Positions 1-10,214 of a stretch of 64,000 nucleotides of DNA are shown piece after piece. Position 1 is the stretch's first letter. Each line of letters starts with the position of its first letter. The notes under the pieces are model-generated. The model was not told where the DNA came from. It made no database searches and worked only from the letters and a program-made list of their open reading frames with translations. Made by a program: the position numbers and the translations under genes. This stretch comes from Steromphala cineraria (Eukaryota; Mollusca; Gastropoda; Trochida; Trochidae): positions 67,724,764 to 67,788,763 of the forward strand of contig OU744726.1 of NCBI GenBank assembly GCA_916613615.1. Reading direction: 5' to 3'.

Positions 1-306
1 AAGTTAAAAGTTAAAATAATTATAACATATGTATATTATTATATGTAACAAATGTGTGCCATGTAATACAAACGTAATTTGCAAGACTTCAAAAGTGTCA
101 ACAAATTTCAAGCCATAGTTTCGTTATTCGTGCAATACAGCTTGAATGGCAAGTCACTTAAGAATGTGAATTTCCCATGAATAGATTCATCCAAACATAT
201 CGAATTATCATTTTACATCATCACTTATATATTGTAGTATGCACATGACTCATCAGAAACATCATGATTTGTAATACTCCTCTCTGTTATGATACGGGCA
301 TGTGAT

Positions 307-459
307 CACAGGAACCCGATATCGTAAATAAAATGTAGGTAAAACGTAGATAAGAAAGACCATAGAGGGCTGGGTCTTTCATATACTCAATTATATAGAG
401 GGTAGGTCTTTCTTATCTACGTTTTACCTACATTTTATTTGTGATATCGGGTTCCTGTG
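307..459. repeat. Near-perfect foldback element (153 bp)
   Basis: Left arm 307-361 and right arm 405-459 are reverse complements over about 54 bp with few mismatches. The outer ends read CACAGGAACCCGATATC on one side and its complement on the other. The loop is about 43 bp. There is no coding capacity, so it resembles a MITE or foldback element. A target-site duplication is not evident. Confidence 0.75.
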
Positions 460-854
460 CATATGATCTCAAAAGAAAATGCACTTTACAGTTTAGGACT
501 GGCCCTGCAATGGGCGAAAGCTCCATTTTCAAGTTTAAATTTTTTCTCAAAAGTCGAATATTCTGTGGACTTCCAAGAGAAGATATATATCTACCTGGCC
601 ATTGTTAACGCTATACCATTAACAACACAATGTATAAGTTACCCTGATGATCACTATGTTGTGAAACCGGTTGGTAATGAACTTCTTTGAAGACCAATCT
701 TCAGTTTGTTATATATATATGTATATGCAAAGAGGACTACAATGTTGGGCAAGTTTTGAGCTTGCATAATTATTCTTATCACGCAACTTACCTCGTCTCT
801 TCTTCAGGTGGGTAGTGAAGATAGTAGTTCGGAGTTTTTTGGGGGGTGTCACTT

Positions 855-1050
855 TATTATTATTAATTATAAGGGATATGAATGAGGATATTAAAAAGCT
901 TGAGAGATTTTACAATACCAACAATGTTTTAAAGGAGTAGTTGGTTCAGTTATACAGAGTCATCATTTTATCATTTATAAATAATAAGGGATATGAATGA
1001 GGATATTAAAAAGGTTGAGTGATTTTACAATACCAACCATGTTAAAAAAG
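855..1050. repeat. Local direct duplication, about 115-bp offset
   Basis: The motif AAGGGATATGAATGAGGATA at about 871 recurs at about 986, followed in both copies by a similar stretch ending near 'tttacaataccaac'. The two copies differ at several bases. Nothing in it suggests a gene. Confidence 0.6.
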
Positions 1051-1508
1051 CTTGTTTCCGTAACATTCAATTTGGCGAAAATAATATTATAAGTTGAATT
1101 TTCTAAAATTCCATTACTCAATTTCGGCAGTAGTTTGTCATCGTGTGCTTGCAGTGTAGAAACTTGTCACATGGTACAATCACATGTAATCAAGTGATTT
1201 ATAAATAACGATCACTATAAACAAGTTCAAACTGCAAACAGTGAACCGTCTTATTTTTTATGAAAATGTAGATTAAGATCATAAAGGATACAGCTGAATC
1301 ATGATAATTATGGACTTTTATATCAGATTTTGTCGAAGGCACCTTTTTCAAAATCCTGAATGCATATATACTATGGTTAAGCAATAAAATAAACAGAGTC
1401 GAAAAAAAACCCGACAAAGCAATCAAGTATACTATAAGTTCTGTTGAACATCTTTACCTCAGACTTTCTTTGTTTTGAGTTTCATGGACTGTTTAATGTT
1501 TTTGGTGA

Positions 1509-1870
1509 TTAAAGGGGCAGTAGCACGTTTTAGGGGGAATATAAGGTGATGTCAGGAAAATGAAAATTAATGGTCCAATCGAAGGACAATGTATTTAAAC
1601 TAAATGGGGCAGTAATAATACAAATATTTAACGAAAAGTAAAACCATGCGATTCCCTTTATTTACACAATATGAATTAAAGGTGTTCACACAAAATGGCC
1701 GCCGATGGATTTTATGTGAATCTTCATACTTTGTCTTCTGACTATGGATGATTGGCTTGTGTAATGAATATGTTGCCACTGTCAAAATAATACATTTAGC
1801 ATTACCTTACAATTATCAGTGAAACAAATACAATATCAAAATATCAAAAAACGTGCTATTGCCCCTTTAA
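1509..1870. mobile_element. MITE with TTAAAGGGGCA termini
   Basis: The left end TTAAAGGGGCAGTAGCACG is mirrored at the right end (CGTGCTATTGCCCCTTTAA), giving about 20-bp terminal inverted repeats around 320 bp of non-coding sequence. The ends suggest TTAA or TA target duplication, as for piggyBac-like or mariner-like nonautonomous elements, but the superfamily is not settled. It ends about 90 bp before the first GST exon seen. Confidence 0.6.
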
Positions 1871-1959
1871 GGCTCACGATTGTGAGTAGCGCCTTGAGCA
1901 TGCAATTGGATGGAAAATGCGCGATAAAAATACCAACATTAGCAATTGATTCATTGCAG

Positions 1960-2052
1960 ATTCACCTTATGGAGTGTTGCCCGTACTTGAGGTGGACGGC
2001 AAACCCTACTTCCAGAGTTCTGCTATCGTCAGATACCTCGCCAGAACATTTA
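1960..2052 (+). CDS. GST sigma exon: end of thioredoxin-like domain
   Basis: The acceptor is tcattgcag and the donor is TTTA|gtaagtt. In phase it reads SPYGVLPVLEVDGKPYFQ followed by SSAIVRYLARTF. This is the beta3-beta4-alpha3 part of the N-terminal domain, with the cis-Pro (LPVLEVDG) and the Gln-Ser glutathione-binding pair. It starts and ends one base into a codon, so an upstream exon ending in the same phase must exist. Confidence 0.9.
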
Positions 2053-3234
2053 GTAAGTTAAACTACGTACAATAAGTATAACTCAGTTAGCTGAGTAGAA
2101 TACTGATGAAATCCATCAGCTCTTCAAATTGCGTAATAAAATATCTCGTCAATATCTAATAACAATTAAGGTACTGGTATTGAACCTTGACTCATACCCT
2201 ACTGAGACTGATTAAAAAGTATTTGGTCATTCCTCAGTCTAAGTAAACCTAACCTCAATATTATTCGTTTCACTCCTATACGGAGTCTAGAAAGGTCTAG
2301 TAGAGGGTCGCGTCAGCCGACCATTCTGCGACCTATGACCCTCCAACGTTATACGTGCGAAGCCAGGCTATTGTGGCTCGGTAAGCTGAGTTCCGATGGG
2401 TCAATTCCATACGTGGGCTGACACGACCCTCTACTAGGCCTTTCTAGACCCAGTATAGGAGTAAAACGGGTAATATTGAGGCTAGGTTTACTTAGACTGG
2501 TCATTCCTACCCTGGCTGGCTATCATTCTTTTGACTTTTCGACTAAATGCAACAAAGGAGCAAATTATGTCGTTTTTTAAAGCTGGTTTATTAAAAGTGT
2601 CAAAACTACAGTGTCCTCCCATAAGGCATACAGTCCAAATGTGACACAGACTAAAACGACAAATGAGTCGGTGTATTGCACCAACTATAACATTAGTATT
2701 ACAAGTCAAAAATGGAAAATTCCAAAAGACAAGCTCTATGGAATATATATGTTTTTAGTGTATATTGAAGTGATCGGTAAGGAAGATTGAGTATACATTG
2801 AATACCTTAAGTTTGTTCACTTACTTGAGCATTCTAATGCAAATATCATGGAATTTGGAATATCGTTAAGGTATCATAGCATTGCATAACGAAACGGAGA
2901 ATATTGCAATTTCACGACATAAGCTAAGATACATTTTGTGTCAACATATTATGTTAGATTAAATCTGTGTAATCAGTAAATACATATAAACTTTCAGTCA
3001 ATGTGTGAAATTACTGTTGCACTCAGTAAATACACGTATATACTAAAACTTCTAGGAAATACGTGTAGGCCCTATTTATTGAATTTGGAGGAGTAATAAC
3101 TCTTTCCGTGCAGAAAAATTCATCTCATGTAAATAACTTCTAATTTCCAAAACAGTTATTACATTTATTTACTGAAAGTTTTAGTAGATATACGTATTTA
3201 CTGATAACATAGATTTACTTTAACATATACACAG
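2053..3234 (+). other. GST intron holding a Mutator-like MITE
   Basis: This GT-AG intron is about 1.18 kb. Apart from the element at 2235-2499 I see only AT-rich sequence. Confidence 0.7.
2235..2499. mobile_element. Nonautonomous Mutator-like MITE, 9-bp target duplication
   Basis: The element is 265 bp with terminal inverted repeats of about 85 bp. It begins CAGTCTAAGTAAACCTAACC and ends with the near-complement, closing ...CTTAGACTG. It is flanked by the direct repeat GTCATTCCT at 2226-2234 and 2500-2508. Long terminal repeats plus a 9-bp duplication are typical of Mutator-like elements. It has no transposase, so it must have been mobilised in trans. Confidence 0.8.
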
Positions 3235-3368
3235 CCTATGTTTCTGATACGCCAGAGCTGTATGGGCATGGTGACCTTGAGGAACTGGAAGTGGAACAGG
3301 TCCTGGGCATAGTCCAGGATGTCTCGCAGACCCTTCTCGCTGTTTATATTGCGGAACCGGAAGTGAAG
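3235..3368 (+). CDS. GST sigma exon: start of helical domain
   Basis: The acceptor is catatacacag and the donor is GTGAAG|gtagat. Joined in phase after residue F of the preceding exon, it encodes a 45-residue acidic segment including ELYGHGDLEELEVEQVLGIV and QDVSQTLLAVYIAEPEVK. This matches the linker and helices alpha4-alpha5 of sigma GSTs (the G.YG.d..E...vd.vvd pattern). It was recognised by phase and homology and is too short to stand out as an open frame. It begins with two bases that complete the previous codon and ends on a codon boundary. Confidence 0.85.
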
Positions 3369-4297
3369 GTAGATACCTACCACAGGGGTTCGAATCTCGG
3401 ATTGGACACTAGTCAAATATAAAATTCCAAAACTTTTTGCAGTGATTTTTTTTATATGTTGATATAATCCTACATTTCACGAATTTACGAATTATGTTAA
3501 GAATTAAAGGGATAATTCTTGATCTATTATATTAAATTGAGTGCAATTGTCCAGGTTTTGGAATTTTGTATTTTATTACGGTTCAATCTTAGATTTGATG
3601 CCATTTGAAAGCTACAAAGTATAGTCAATAAAGACATTTCAACAATTTCATTGTAAAGAATTTAGATGAAAATCTGAAAACAATTTCACATGGTTCGAGC
3701 ATAGACAGACCCAGTCAAGTATTACTGAAAAAAGAACCTGATGTTTGATTAAAGTCGTCAACAAACAAATTTATATTTTCTCTAATATATAGTATAGTTT
3801 ATACATATATATTTACAATAAAGGACCAGATTGGCAAAATATTCTTTGCTATATGGATTTTATGTGTTTTAATTGATTAAACTGACTGTTAAAATGTCGC
3901 CTACTAAACTATAGATAATAATAAAACCGATACCAGATCTTACGAATTCATATCTTGTTGTTTACGTATTCGCTGCGGCTCTTGAATTTTATTATGATTA
4001 ATAAGTGCCTGTTTCGCTTTCCATCAGTCTAAGTAAACCTAGCCTCAATTATACCCGCTCACTCCGATATTGAGTCTAGCAAGATGTAGTAGCGGGTCGC
4101 GTCAGCCGATCTATCGAATTGACCAATCGGATCGTCTTTCCAAGCCGCAATGCATTCACACAAATAACGTTGGTTGGTCATAGGTTGGCGAAAGGTCGGC
4201 TGACGCGACCCGCTACTAGATCTTGCTAGACTCAATATCGTAGTGAATCGAATATCATTGAGGCTAGGTTTACATCTCTCTGTCAATCATATTTCAG
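3369..4297 (+). other. GST intron ending in a MITE
   Basis: This GT-AG intron is about 0.93 kb. It carries the second CAGTCTAAG-family element at 4025-4283. A B-box-like string GGGGTTCGAATCTC sits near 3387, just after the donor, but no matching A box was seen. Confidence 0.65.
4025..4283. mobile_element. Second CAGTCTAAG-family MITE, against a splice acceptor
   Basis: The left end CAGTCTAAGTAAACCTAGCC and the inner arms resemble the element at 2235-2499. The right arm mirrors the left, but its outer end is altered (complement reads CAGAGAGATGTAAACC). No 9-bp target duplication is visible, so the right edge is probably decayed. It ends about 14 bp before the GST exon at 4298, so element sequence supplies most of that exon's pyrimidine tract region. 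Confidence 0.75.
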
Positions 4298-4402
4298 GAG
4301 ACACTTGCACAACAAGCTAAGGAAGAAAAGATTCCTGCTTTCATGGCACTGTATGAAACGATTTTGAAAACCAATGGTACCGGATACTTTGTTGGAAGTT
4401 CG
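4298..4402 (+). CDS. GST sigma exon: helical domain middle
   Basis: The acceptor is atcatatttcag and the donor is AGTTCG|gtaata. It is exactly 35 codons in phase 0. It encodes ETLAQQAKEEKIPAFMALYE and then a segment ending GYFVGSS, matching the sigma GST pattern '..LPkfl..fEk.L..n..GyfvGs'. It continues directly into ITVADIAVF of the last exon. Confidence 0.9.
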
Positions 4403-4448
4403 GTAATATTTTGTCCATTTAATTTAACCTTTGAGACTAAACTGTTTG

Positions 4449-4877
4449 TTAAAGTGACACAGAGTATCTTTCTTAATATTTTATTTGGTTTTGAATAATC
4501 ATAATATCTCTAAAATGCTTGATTTTATGGAAAAATCAAGAAAACATCTCAAATACTTTTAATATTCGAAATTATGCTTCCAATTAATCTACCTATTAGT
4601 TATTATACCTAATAAACACTATAGAATCGAATATATCTTCCTGTCAGCTTATGACAAGGTTTCAAAATTACGTATGGCGAATTTGCGCGCGCCACTCGAG
4701 CTACATTGTCCGGTGTTCGATCAAAATCCCGACTTTGATTGGCCGTATTTTCGCTCTAATGTACTGATTGACCTTTAACTTTTTTTTTTCAGTAACAGTA
4801 AGTGGTTCCCGATGTAATAACATCGATTTCAAAATTTGACATTAGTGATCCATATCAACATTCTCTGTCACTTTAAA
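4449..4877. mobile_element. Probable MITE with TTAAAGTGACA ends
   Basis: The left end TTAAAGTGACACAGAGTAT is mirrored on the right (TTCTCTGTCACTTTAAA), with about 390 bp of non-coding sequence between. The inverted repeats are short (about 18 bp) and imperfect. TTAA-like ends resemble the element at 1509-1870 in style only. The call rests on the inverted ends alone. Confidence 0.5.
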
Positions 4878-5740
4878 ACTCAAAATTCGAAAAATCTTTG
4901 AGATACATGTAGCTTTAACGTAAACTCTCGTACAAACCTTCATCTTTATATTTTGAAATCCAATATTGATGTTTACATATTTTTTCATAATTTATTTATG
5001 ACATGTGTGTAGGATGTTGAAATGGTACACAATAGTTTATGACAGTTCCATATTTACAAGTAATTTTGGGTAATTTATTTTTTTAGAAGTATGTAGCAAA
5101 TGTGAATCTTTTGACAATAAAACCCTCAATGTTTAAGATTACTTTACGATTTTCAAAGTTTTGTTTTTTTCTTAATGATTTGAATACACATGTATTTTTT
5201 TAAACAGGAATACTATGCTTTAACAGAACTCCTGCTTTTAGCCAAATAGAATTATTTCCTAAGGGATTGAAATACCCCTGGGGATGCACAGCATGTTAAC
5301 AATTGCTTATAGCTTTTTTCCAGAGATCACTATAATAGTGACATAGATAGCTTTCCCTCTTACCTTCATAAGGAGACTTTCTAAATGAATTAAATGAAAT
5401 TGTCACTTGATGTTTATATCCCTTAACTCCCCTGAATGCATTTAAGTCTATACTTGCTTTGTTTCATCAACATTGTTAAAATGATATCAACATATTATTC
5501 CTTCCGTATCATATTTCCAACTTATTACCTATATGGTTGATAGTCATGACATATTTTCAATATGAGCACTAGTGCAAATATCACTTTTGTTGTATCGCGA
5601 GTTCCCGTAATATTTCGCCTGTGACGTCATAACACCATTGTTCGTGACGTCACTGTAGCCGGCCGTCGCAGGGAAAGCGGCTCGTTTTTTGCAAAATTCT
5701 AAGATGGTAAAATGGAAAAAAAATCGGTAATTAAGAAATT

Positions 5741-5871
5741 ATTACACTCGGAAGTGTGTATAACTTTTACGAAACTAGTGCAAATTGATGTATAACCCTC
5801 GCTCTCGCTCGGGTAATACAAAAATTCACACTCGGTTCGTAAAAGTCATATGACACACTTCCTCGGGTAAT
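5741..5871. repeat. Imperfect inverted repeat with AGTGTGT arms
   Basis: Arms at about 5741-5776 and 5836-5871 are imperfect reverse complements around GAAGTGTGT and CTTTTACGAA, with a loop containing 'ctcgctctcgctcggg'. It is probably part of a larger foldback element whose limits I cannot set. Confidence 0.5.
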
Positions 5872-8167
5872 ACTCTCTATATATCCCCCTGTCCTTAACT
5901 TAGATTGTTAGACAAGGATAATGTAAAAACCGAGTCTTTAGATCAATATCCGGTATCCTGGTAGTATATTTGCAGAATGTGTAATATTTAGAATATTTTC
6001 TTTTCCAGTAATGAATGTGGTACTTTAGGATTATACACATTTTTATGATTTTCGTAGTCATCTATCGGACTTGAAACTAGATTCCAGTTCCAGTTCCACA
6101 AAGAACTAAAGATTGATTGTCATATTATCATATTAAAATGAATCACAATAGAATGAGGTAGAAAAGAATGCTCCACTCGTGAAAATGTAAACTTTCTACC
6201 TCACTCAATGAGATAAACATGGCATTAGTCAATAAAAGACAGATATCCTCTATATATTTCCATCGTCCCTGTGATATGAACATCTTGTAAGCATAAAACT
6301 TTCTTTTCCTCCATTGTTCATAATTTCTTTTCGTTCACTGTTATGTGCAAGACCTCTACAATCATAAGCAGACACAATTTTGATATTTTATTTATGTGAA
6401 TAGAACATCATGAAGGAAGGAGAGTGTAGCATTAAAACTTTAATTGAACAATATAGGATGATTTTATATTTTTTTAACAAAAAGAAAAGATGTTAGTGGT
6501 TGCCTTTAAATAAAATAATAAAGTAACGGAAACATCCGATGCCTATATTTTACTTTCTAAGGCACAAATAGTATTGTTCCATGAAATGACAAATATTATA
6601 ATTCGTTGAAAAATAATACTGTATGATTTTAAGGAATATTACCCATACGGGCGAGGATACACGAGTGGATATTTTTTTGATATCCGCACATGTGCTTTTT
6701 AGTGATTCTCAACGTTGATTGGTCGGTTCCTAAGAGAATGAAAGACGATTGGTCGACGGAACTATTTTCAAGTTTCATTGATAAATTGAACGTGTCGAAC
6801 GTATGTCGATTAGGTTAAAAATAAAATCGTAGAACGATGAATATATCTGTACATCATATAACTTACAGGTTGATATTTAAACGCAGTATTATTTGAAACT
6901 ATTCATCTACGTGTTAAATTTCATTGTGATCACAAGATTGTGCGTTTTCCAAAGGTACAATAAGCGCTGTCTGTTTGTAAACAAACATGGCTGCCATCGA
7001 AAATACATGAAATCTATCCAAGCACAAGAATTTCACTGATCCATTAGTAATTATTAACACATAAAAACCATAGGGACTCAAATTCAATACATACATGCAT
7101 GAGAGCAATAACTTTTTCAAATCAACATACCGGTACTCATAGTTGATCAGCCCTGGGAACAATCCTACCGTGATCACAGGCCGATTAGAGTTATCGTTCT
7201 TGACACTTGCTACGTGAAAAAGTAGCGTCGAAAGAAACAAATGTTGTTCAAACTTCAGATTATTTGATTATCCTGTCATACAGACTTGTTTTGATGCATT
7301 CTTTGTAAGTTTCTCTTAAAGATATTGCCACTTTTATCAATTATAGTTTTAAAAAATTGACAGGTTTTTGCCATTTTCGTTACAACATTGTGCCGTCAAC
7401 AACACATCACAGTGGTAGTACGGCGTGACGATCGGCTGATTCAAATACTTATTGTAACATGACTTCGGTAAATACTCGTTTCTGATTGGTTGATTTGAAG
7501 GATTTGCCAGTGTTAAATGGCAATGAACACCCGCAAATTGGCTGAGGCGAATCACCGCGAAAGGATACATTATTTGGTCCGCCTCAACATAAAAATGTTC
7601 TGATTCTCCCAATATTCGTGCCGGATTCACATTTTACTGTTGTAGTTGTCATTTTCTAACTTGCGCAATCCCGTAGATGCCATAAATCCTTTTCTATTTG
7701 CTTTATTTTTATGTAACTTAACTTTCTTAATTGGCTAAGTTTCTCCTAATTTGCCGCCTTGTGCCATGCGGCCGGTTTCTTTCGAATGCCGTTCCCATGG
7801 CACGACGTCACAAAGGCCAACTGTTATGACGTCATAATGATCACGTCACTGTCACAATGGTCTAGGCTAGTTTAAGATATTTGTTCAGTCGGGTTTGTTC
7901 CTGTTAGTTTATGAATTATATAACTGTTTTCTCTCTCATAAATGTCACAGTGAAAACTATAAGATCTCATCTTTATGAGTGCAACTGGTTTGCAATAAAA
8001 GAACACTTTTTTAATGTCTATAACACTGGGAATTCCTTATTCTTTTTAGCTGCGAACACCTATAACAATAATGGATTAGTCGTTAGATCCTTTCAACTCA
8101 GAGTTCCCTACGCCAAAATAGAGTTCGCTCTTAAAATGCTTATAACTAACGGTCATGTTACAATATC

Positions 8168-8328
8168 GATAAATAGTTGCGTTTGTAAAATTTCCGGGAT
8201 TCATTGTTATTCAACACCCGCAAATTTAAGCGTTTAAAACCTCCGGCTAACGCCGTCGGTTTTAAACTAAATTTGCGGGTGTTGAATAACAATGAATCCC
8301 GGAAATTTTACAAACGCAACTATTTATC
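8168..8328. repeat. Large near-perfect hairpin (about 75-bp arms)
   Basis: The stretch from GATAAATAGTTGCGTTTG to its complement is an inverted repeat with arms of roughly 75 bp and a minimal loop around 'ccggctaacgccg', itself a small stem. Transcribed, it would fold into one long, almost perfect hairpin. There is no coding content. Confidence 0.8.
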
Positions 8329-8439
8329 TTCTAATTATCTTTATCAAATAATGTTGTTTGTTAAGAGTTTTATGTGTGTTAATTTGTTCAAGGTTGAAAA
8401 GTGTATTATATCATTCAAGGACAATATTTTCGTCATTTT

Positions 8440-8934
8440 CGTATTGTTTTGAAACTGAACTAGATTCCGATGCGTTATTGCCTTATTCACTCTGGAGATG
8501 TTCGGTTGGACACGCGTATGAATACAGATCAGCTGATTGGTATCACTTACTACAGCATTACTACGATTTCTCAATCGCATTTTTTCAGTCGTTTGTTAAT
8601 AATATTTCATTACAAATGGGTAATATATAGAATAACCAACTCGGTACGAGTGATTACGGGATATCTGCCCTCGTCAAAATAATGTTCGTATTGTTTTGAA
8701 ACTGAACTAGATTCCGATGCGTTATTGCCTTATTCACTCTGGAGATGTTCGGTTGGACACGCGTATGAATACAGATCAGCTGATTGGTATCACTTACTAC
8801 AGCATTACTACGATTTCTCAATCGCATTTTTTCAGTCGTTTGTTAATAATATTTCATTACTAATGGGTAATATATAGAATAACCAACTCGGTACGAGTGA
8901 TTACGGGATATCTGCCCTCGTCAAAATAATGTTC
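8440..8934. repeat. Tandem duplication of 247 bp, second copy flanked by an inverted tail
   Basis: The 247-bp stretch beginning CGTATTGTTTTGAAACTGAA at 8440 repeats from 8687 almost unchanged. The end of the second copy (about 8870-8945) is followed by its reverse complement (about 8950-9030), meeting at 'gctcgccaaggctcgcgac'. The structure is direct repeat plus terminal palindrome, as in partly duplicated foldback elements. Confidence 0.75.
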
Positions 8935-9950
8935 AGTCGCTCGCCAAGGCTCGCGACTGTGAACATTATTTCGACTCGGGCAGATATCCCGTAATCACTC
9001 GTACCTCGTTGGTTATTCTCTAAATATCCGGCTCCAATAAACAATAAAACATGAATAGTACTGCTAAGTTACAAATTATGACTACTGAGATATTTATTAA
9101 ACTCCCATAATGCTGCTGTCTTCACTGGTATTGATAGCCGATGAGCTTTGCAATTGGGAACGAGTATTTACAGATTTTAAGAGCGCTTCACTATCAAAAT
9201 CATATTTTGTTTACAGATCAATTGACGAATGTTCTATAGAGAATACTTAATATTGACGCTATATATTGAGTTGATCGCATTGATTCACAATGAAATTTAT
9301 ATGTCGAGAATGTTATTGTGACAGCCTGTCGATCCTGCTTAATTGATTCATGCTAAAATGACGAGGGAGCTTGAAATACGCTGCTGACATATTCGAATTT
9401 CAAGGATATTACGGTGATTAAAATGTTCAAGGAAACTACGGTCATGGAACTGTCATTGGTCTTTAAAACATGCCACTTTATTTTCTATCCGTATAAGTTT
9501 TGCGTAGGTTAAAAATTCAGTATATACAATTATACTTATTCCCTTTTAAAATAAGATATAAGAGACACCTTTAGATAACTGTACTAGTTTCATTTGATAT
9601 GCTCTAAACAAAAAGAGAACATTTTAAATGCCATAGTGATAACATATGGAGGCATTCAAATTTTGTTCGTGATATCTCAGCAACCTGTATATTAATAATT
9701 ATATCTTTACTTAATGTTTCCAAATCAGCATTAACTAAACAATATTTATCAAATCATATTATTTTTTAATCATAATAATATATTCCTAAAAGTTTTATAT
9801 CATCCATATTTTTATCAAAAAGGAAAAGTCCCATTCATGACCAGCTTCTTTATTTTCGTAGCAAAAGAGGTTGTTCACCCACAGAATTGTTGTCTTCCTT
9901 ATACTAACAACTAAAGTTCTTCTCAAGCAGCTCCTGTTGTTATATTTCAG

Positions 9951-10112
9951 ATAACAGTTGCTGATATTGCAGTGTTCTCCATGATGGATAACGTCATACT
10001 GGTTGTGGGAGACCCGTATGAGGACTACCCACTGACCAAACAGCTGGTGGAGACAGTGGGTTCACACCAGAGAATCAGAGCTTGGAAGGAGAGACCACAG
10101 AAGAAGCAATAG
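9951..10112 (+). CDS. GST sigma last coding exon with stop
   Basis: The acceptor is gttatatttcag. It is 54 codons in phase 0 with TAG at 10110-10112. It starts ITVADIAVFSMMDNVILV, the GST C-terminal motif with the conserved Asp, and ends IRAWKERPQKKQ, a typical '..i..wi..RP' sigma tail. Length and ending match a complete C-terminus. Confidence 0.92.
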   Translation: MTVADIAVFSMMDNVILVVGDPYEDYPLTKQLVETVGSHQRIRAWKERPQKKQ

Positions 10113-10208
10113 CTTATGATTCAAACAATATTGCGAAATCCAAAATATTGGGGGAAAAATGAAAATGCCCAAGGAAAAGACTGATATAACCAACATGCTT
10201 ACTATTTA

Positions 10209-10214
10209 AATAAA
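10209..10214 (+). terminator. Candidate poly(A) signal of the GST gene
   Basis: AATAAA lies 97 bases after the stop codon, the first such hexamer downstream. Distance and context fit a short 3' UTR, but no transcript evidence is available. Confidence 0.5.

Larger units (their letters stand above)
1..1959. other. Non-coding left flank (intron or 5' region of the GST gene)
   Basis: No exon is recognisable here on either strand. The sequence is AT-rich, its open frames are short and unlike any family I know, and it carries two inverted-repeat elements and one short direct duplication, listed separately. Because the first GST exon seen at 1960 starts inside a codon, at least one upstream coding exon is needed. 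I could not find the expected N-terminal beta1-alpha1 segment, so this stretch is most likely intron. Confidence 0.55.
4403..9950 (+). other. Long last intron of the GST gene, rich in foldback repeats
   Basis: This is 5.5 kb without a recognisable exon. It holds inverted-repeat elements at 4449-4877, 5741-5871 and 8168-8328 and a duplicated and inverted block at 8440-9030, all listed separately. Short open frames in 6914-7630 and 7911-8682 match nothing I recognise and overlap repeat-like DNA. TGACGTCA-type palindromes occur near 5626, 5651, 7805 and 7833. Confidence 0.65.
1960..10112 (+). other. Sigma-class glutathione S-transferase gene (5' exon missing)
   Basis: Four coding exons join without a stop to 163 residues: 1960-2052, 3235-3368, 4298-4402 and 9951-10112, with phases 1-1-0-0. 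Family knowledge: cytosolic GSTs conjugate glutathione to electrophiles, and sigma-class members also include prostaglandin D synthases and S-crystallins. Seen: the glutathione-site segment PVLEVDGKPYFQSSAIVRYL of the thioredoxin-like half, an all-helical C-terminal half with ITVADIAVF (conserved Asp), and the C-terminal IRAWKERP. Sigma GSTs are usually about 200-210 residues, so about 40 N-terminal residues including the catalytic Tyr must lie in an exon left of the window. All introns are GT-AG, and intron 4403-9950 is 5.5 kb. The next gene converges from the other strand, ending at 13,620. No break was seen, so the gene is probably functional. Confidence 0.9.

Noticed and set aside
3383..3400. 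tRNA B-box-like string GGGGTTCGAATCTC
   Set aside because: There is no A box at the right distance and no cloverleaf; at most it is a trace of a tRNA-derived SINE.
7349..7630. 93-codon minus-strand open frame
   Set aside because: There is no recognised family, no splice or codon support, and it lies in repeat-like intron sequence of the GST gene.
7911..8682. Overlapping open frames on both strands
   Set aside because: They run through the hairpin at 8168-8328 and the 247-bp duplication; they are repeat DNA without family similarity.
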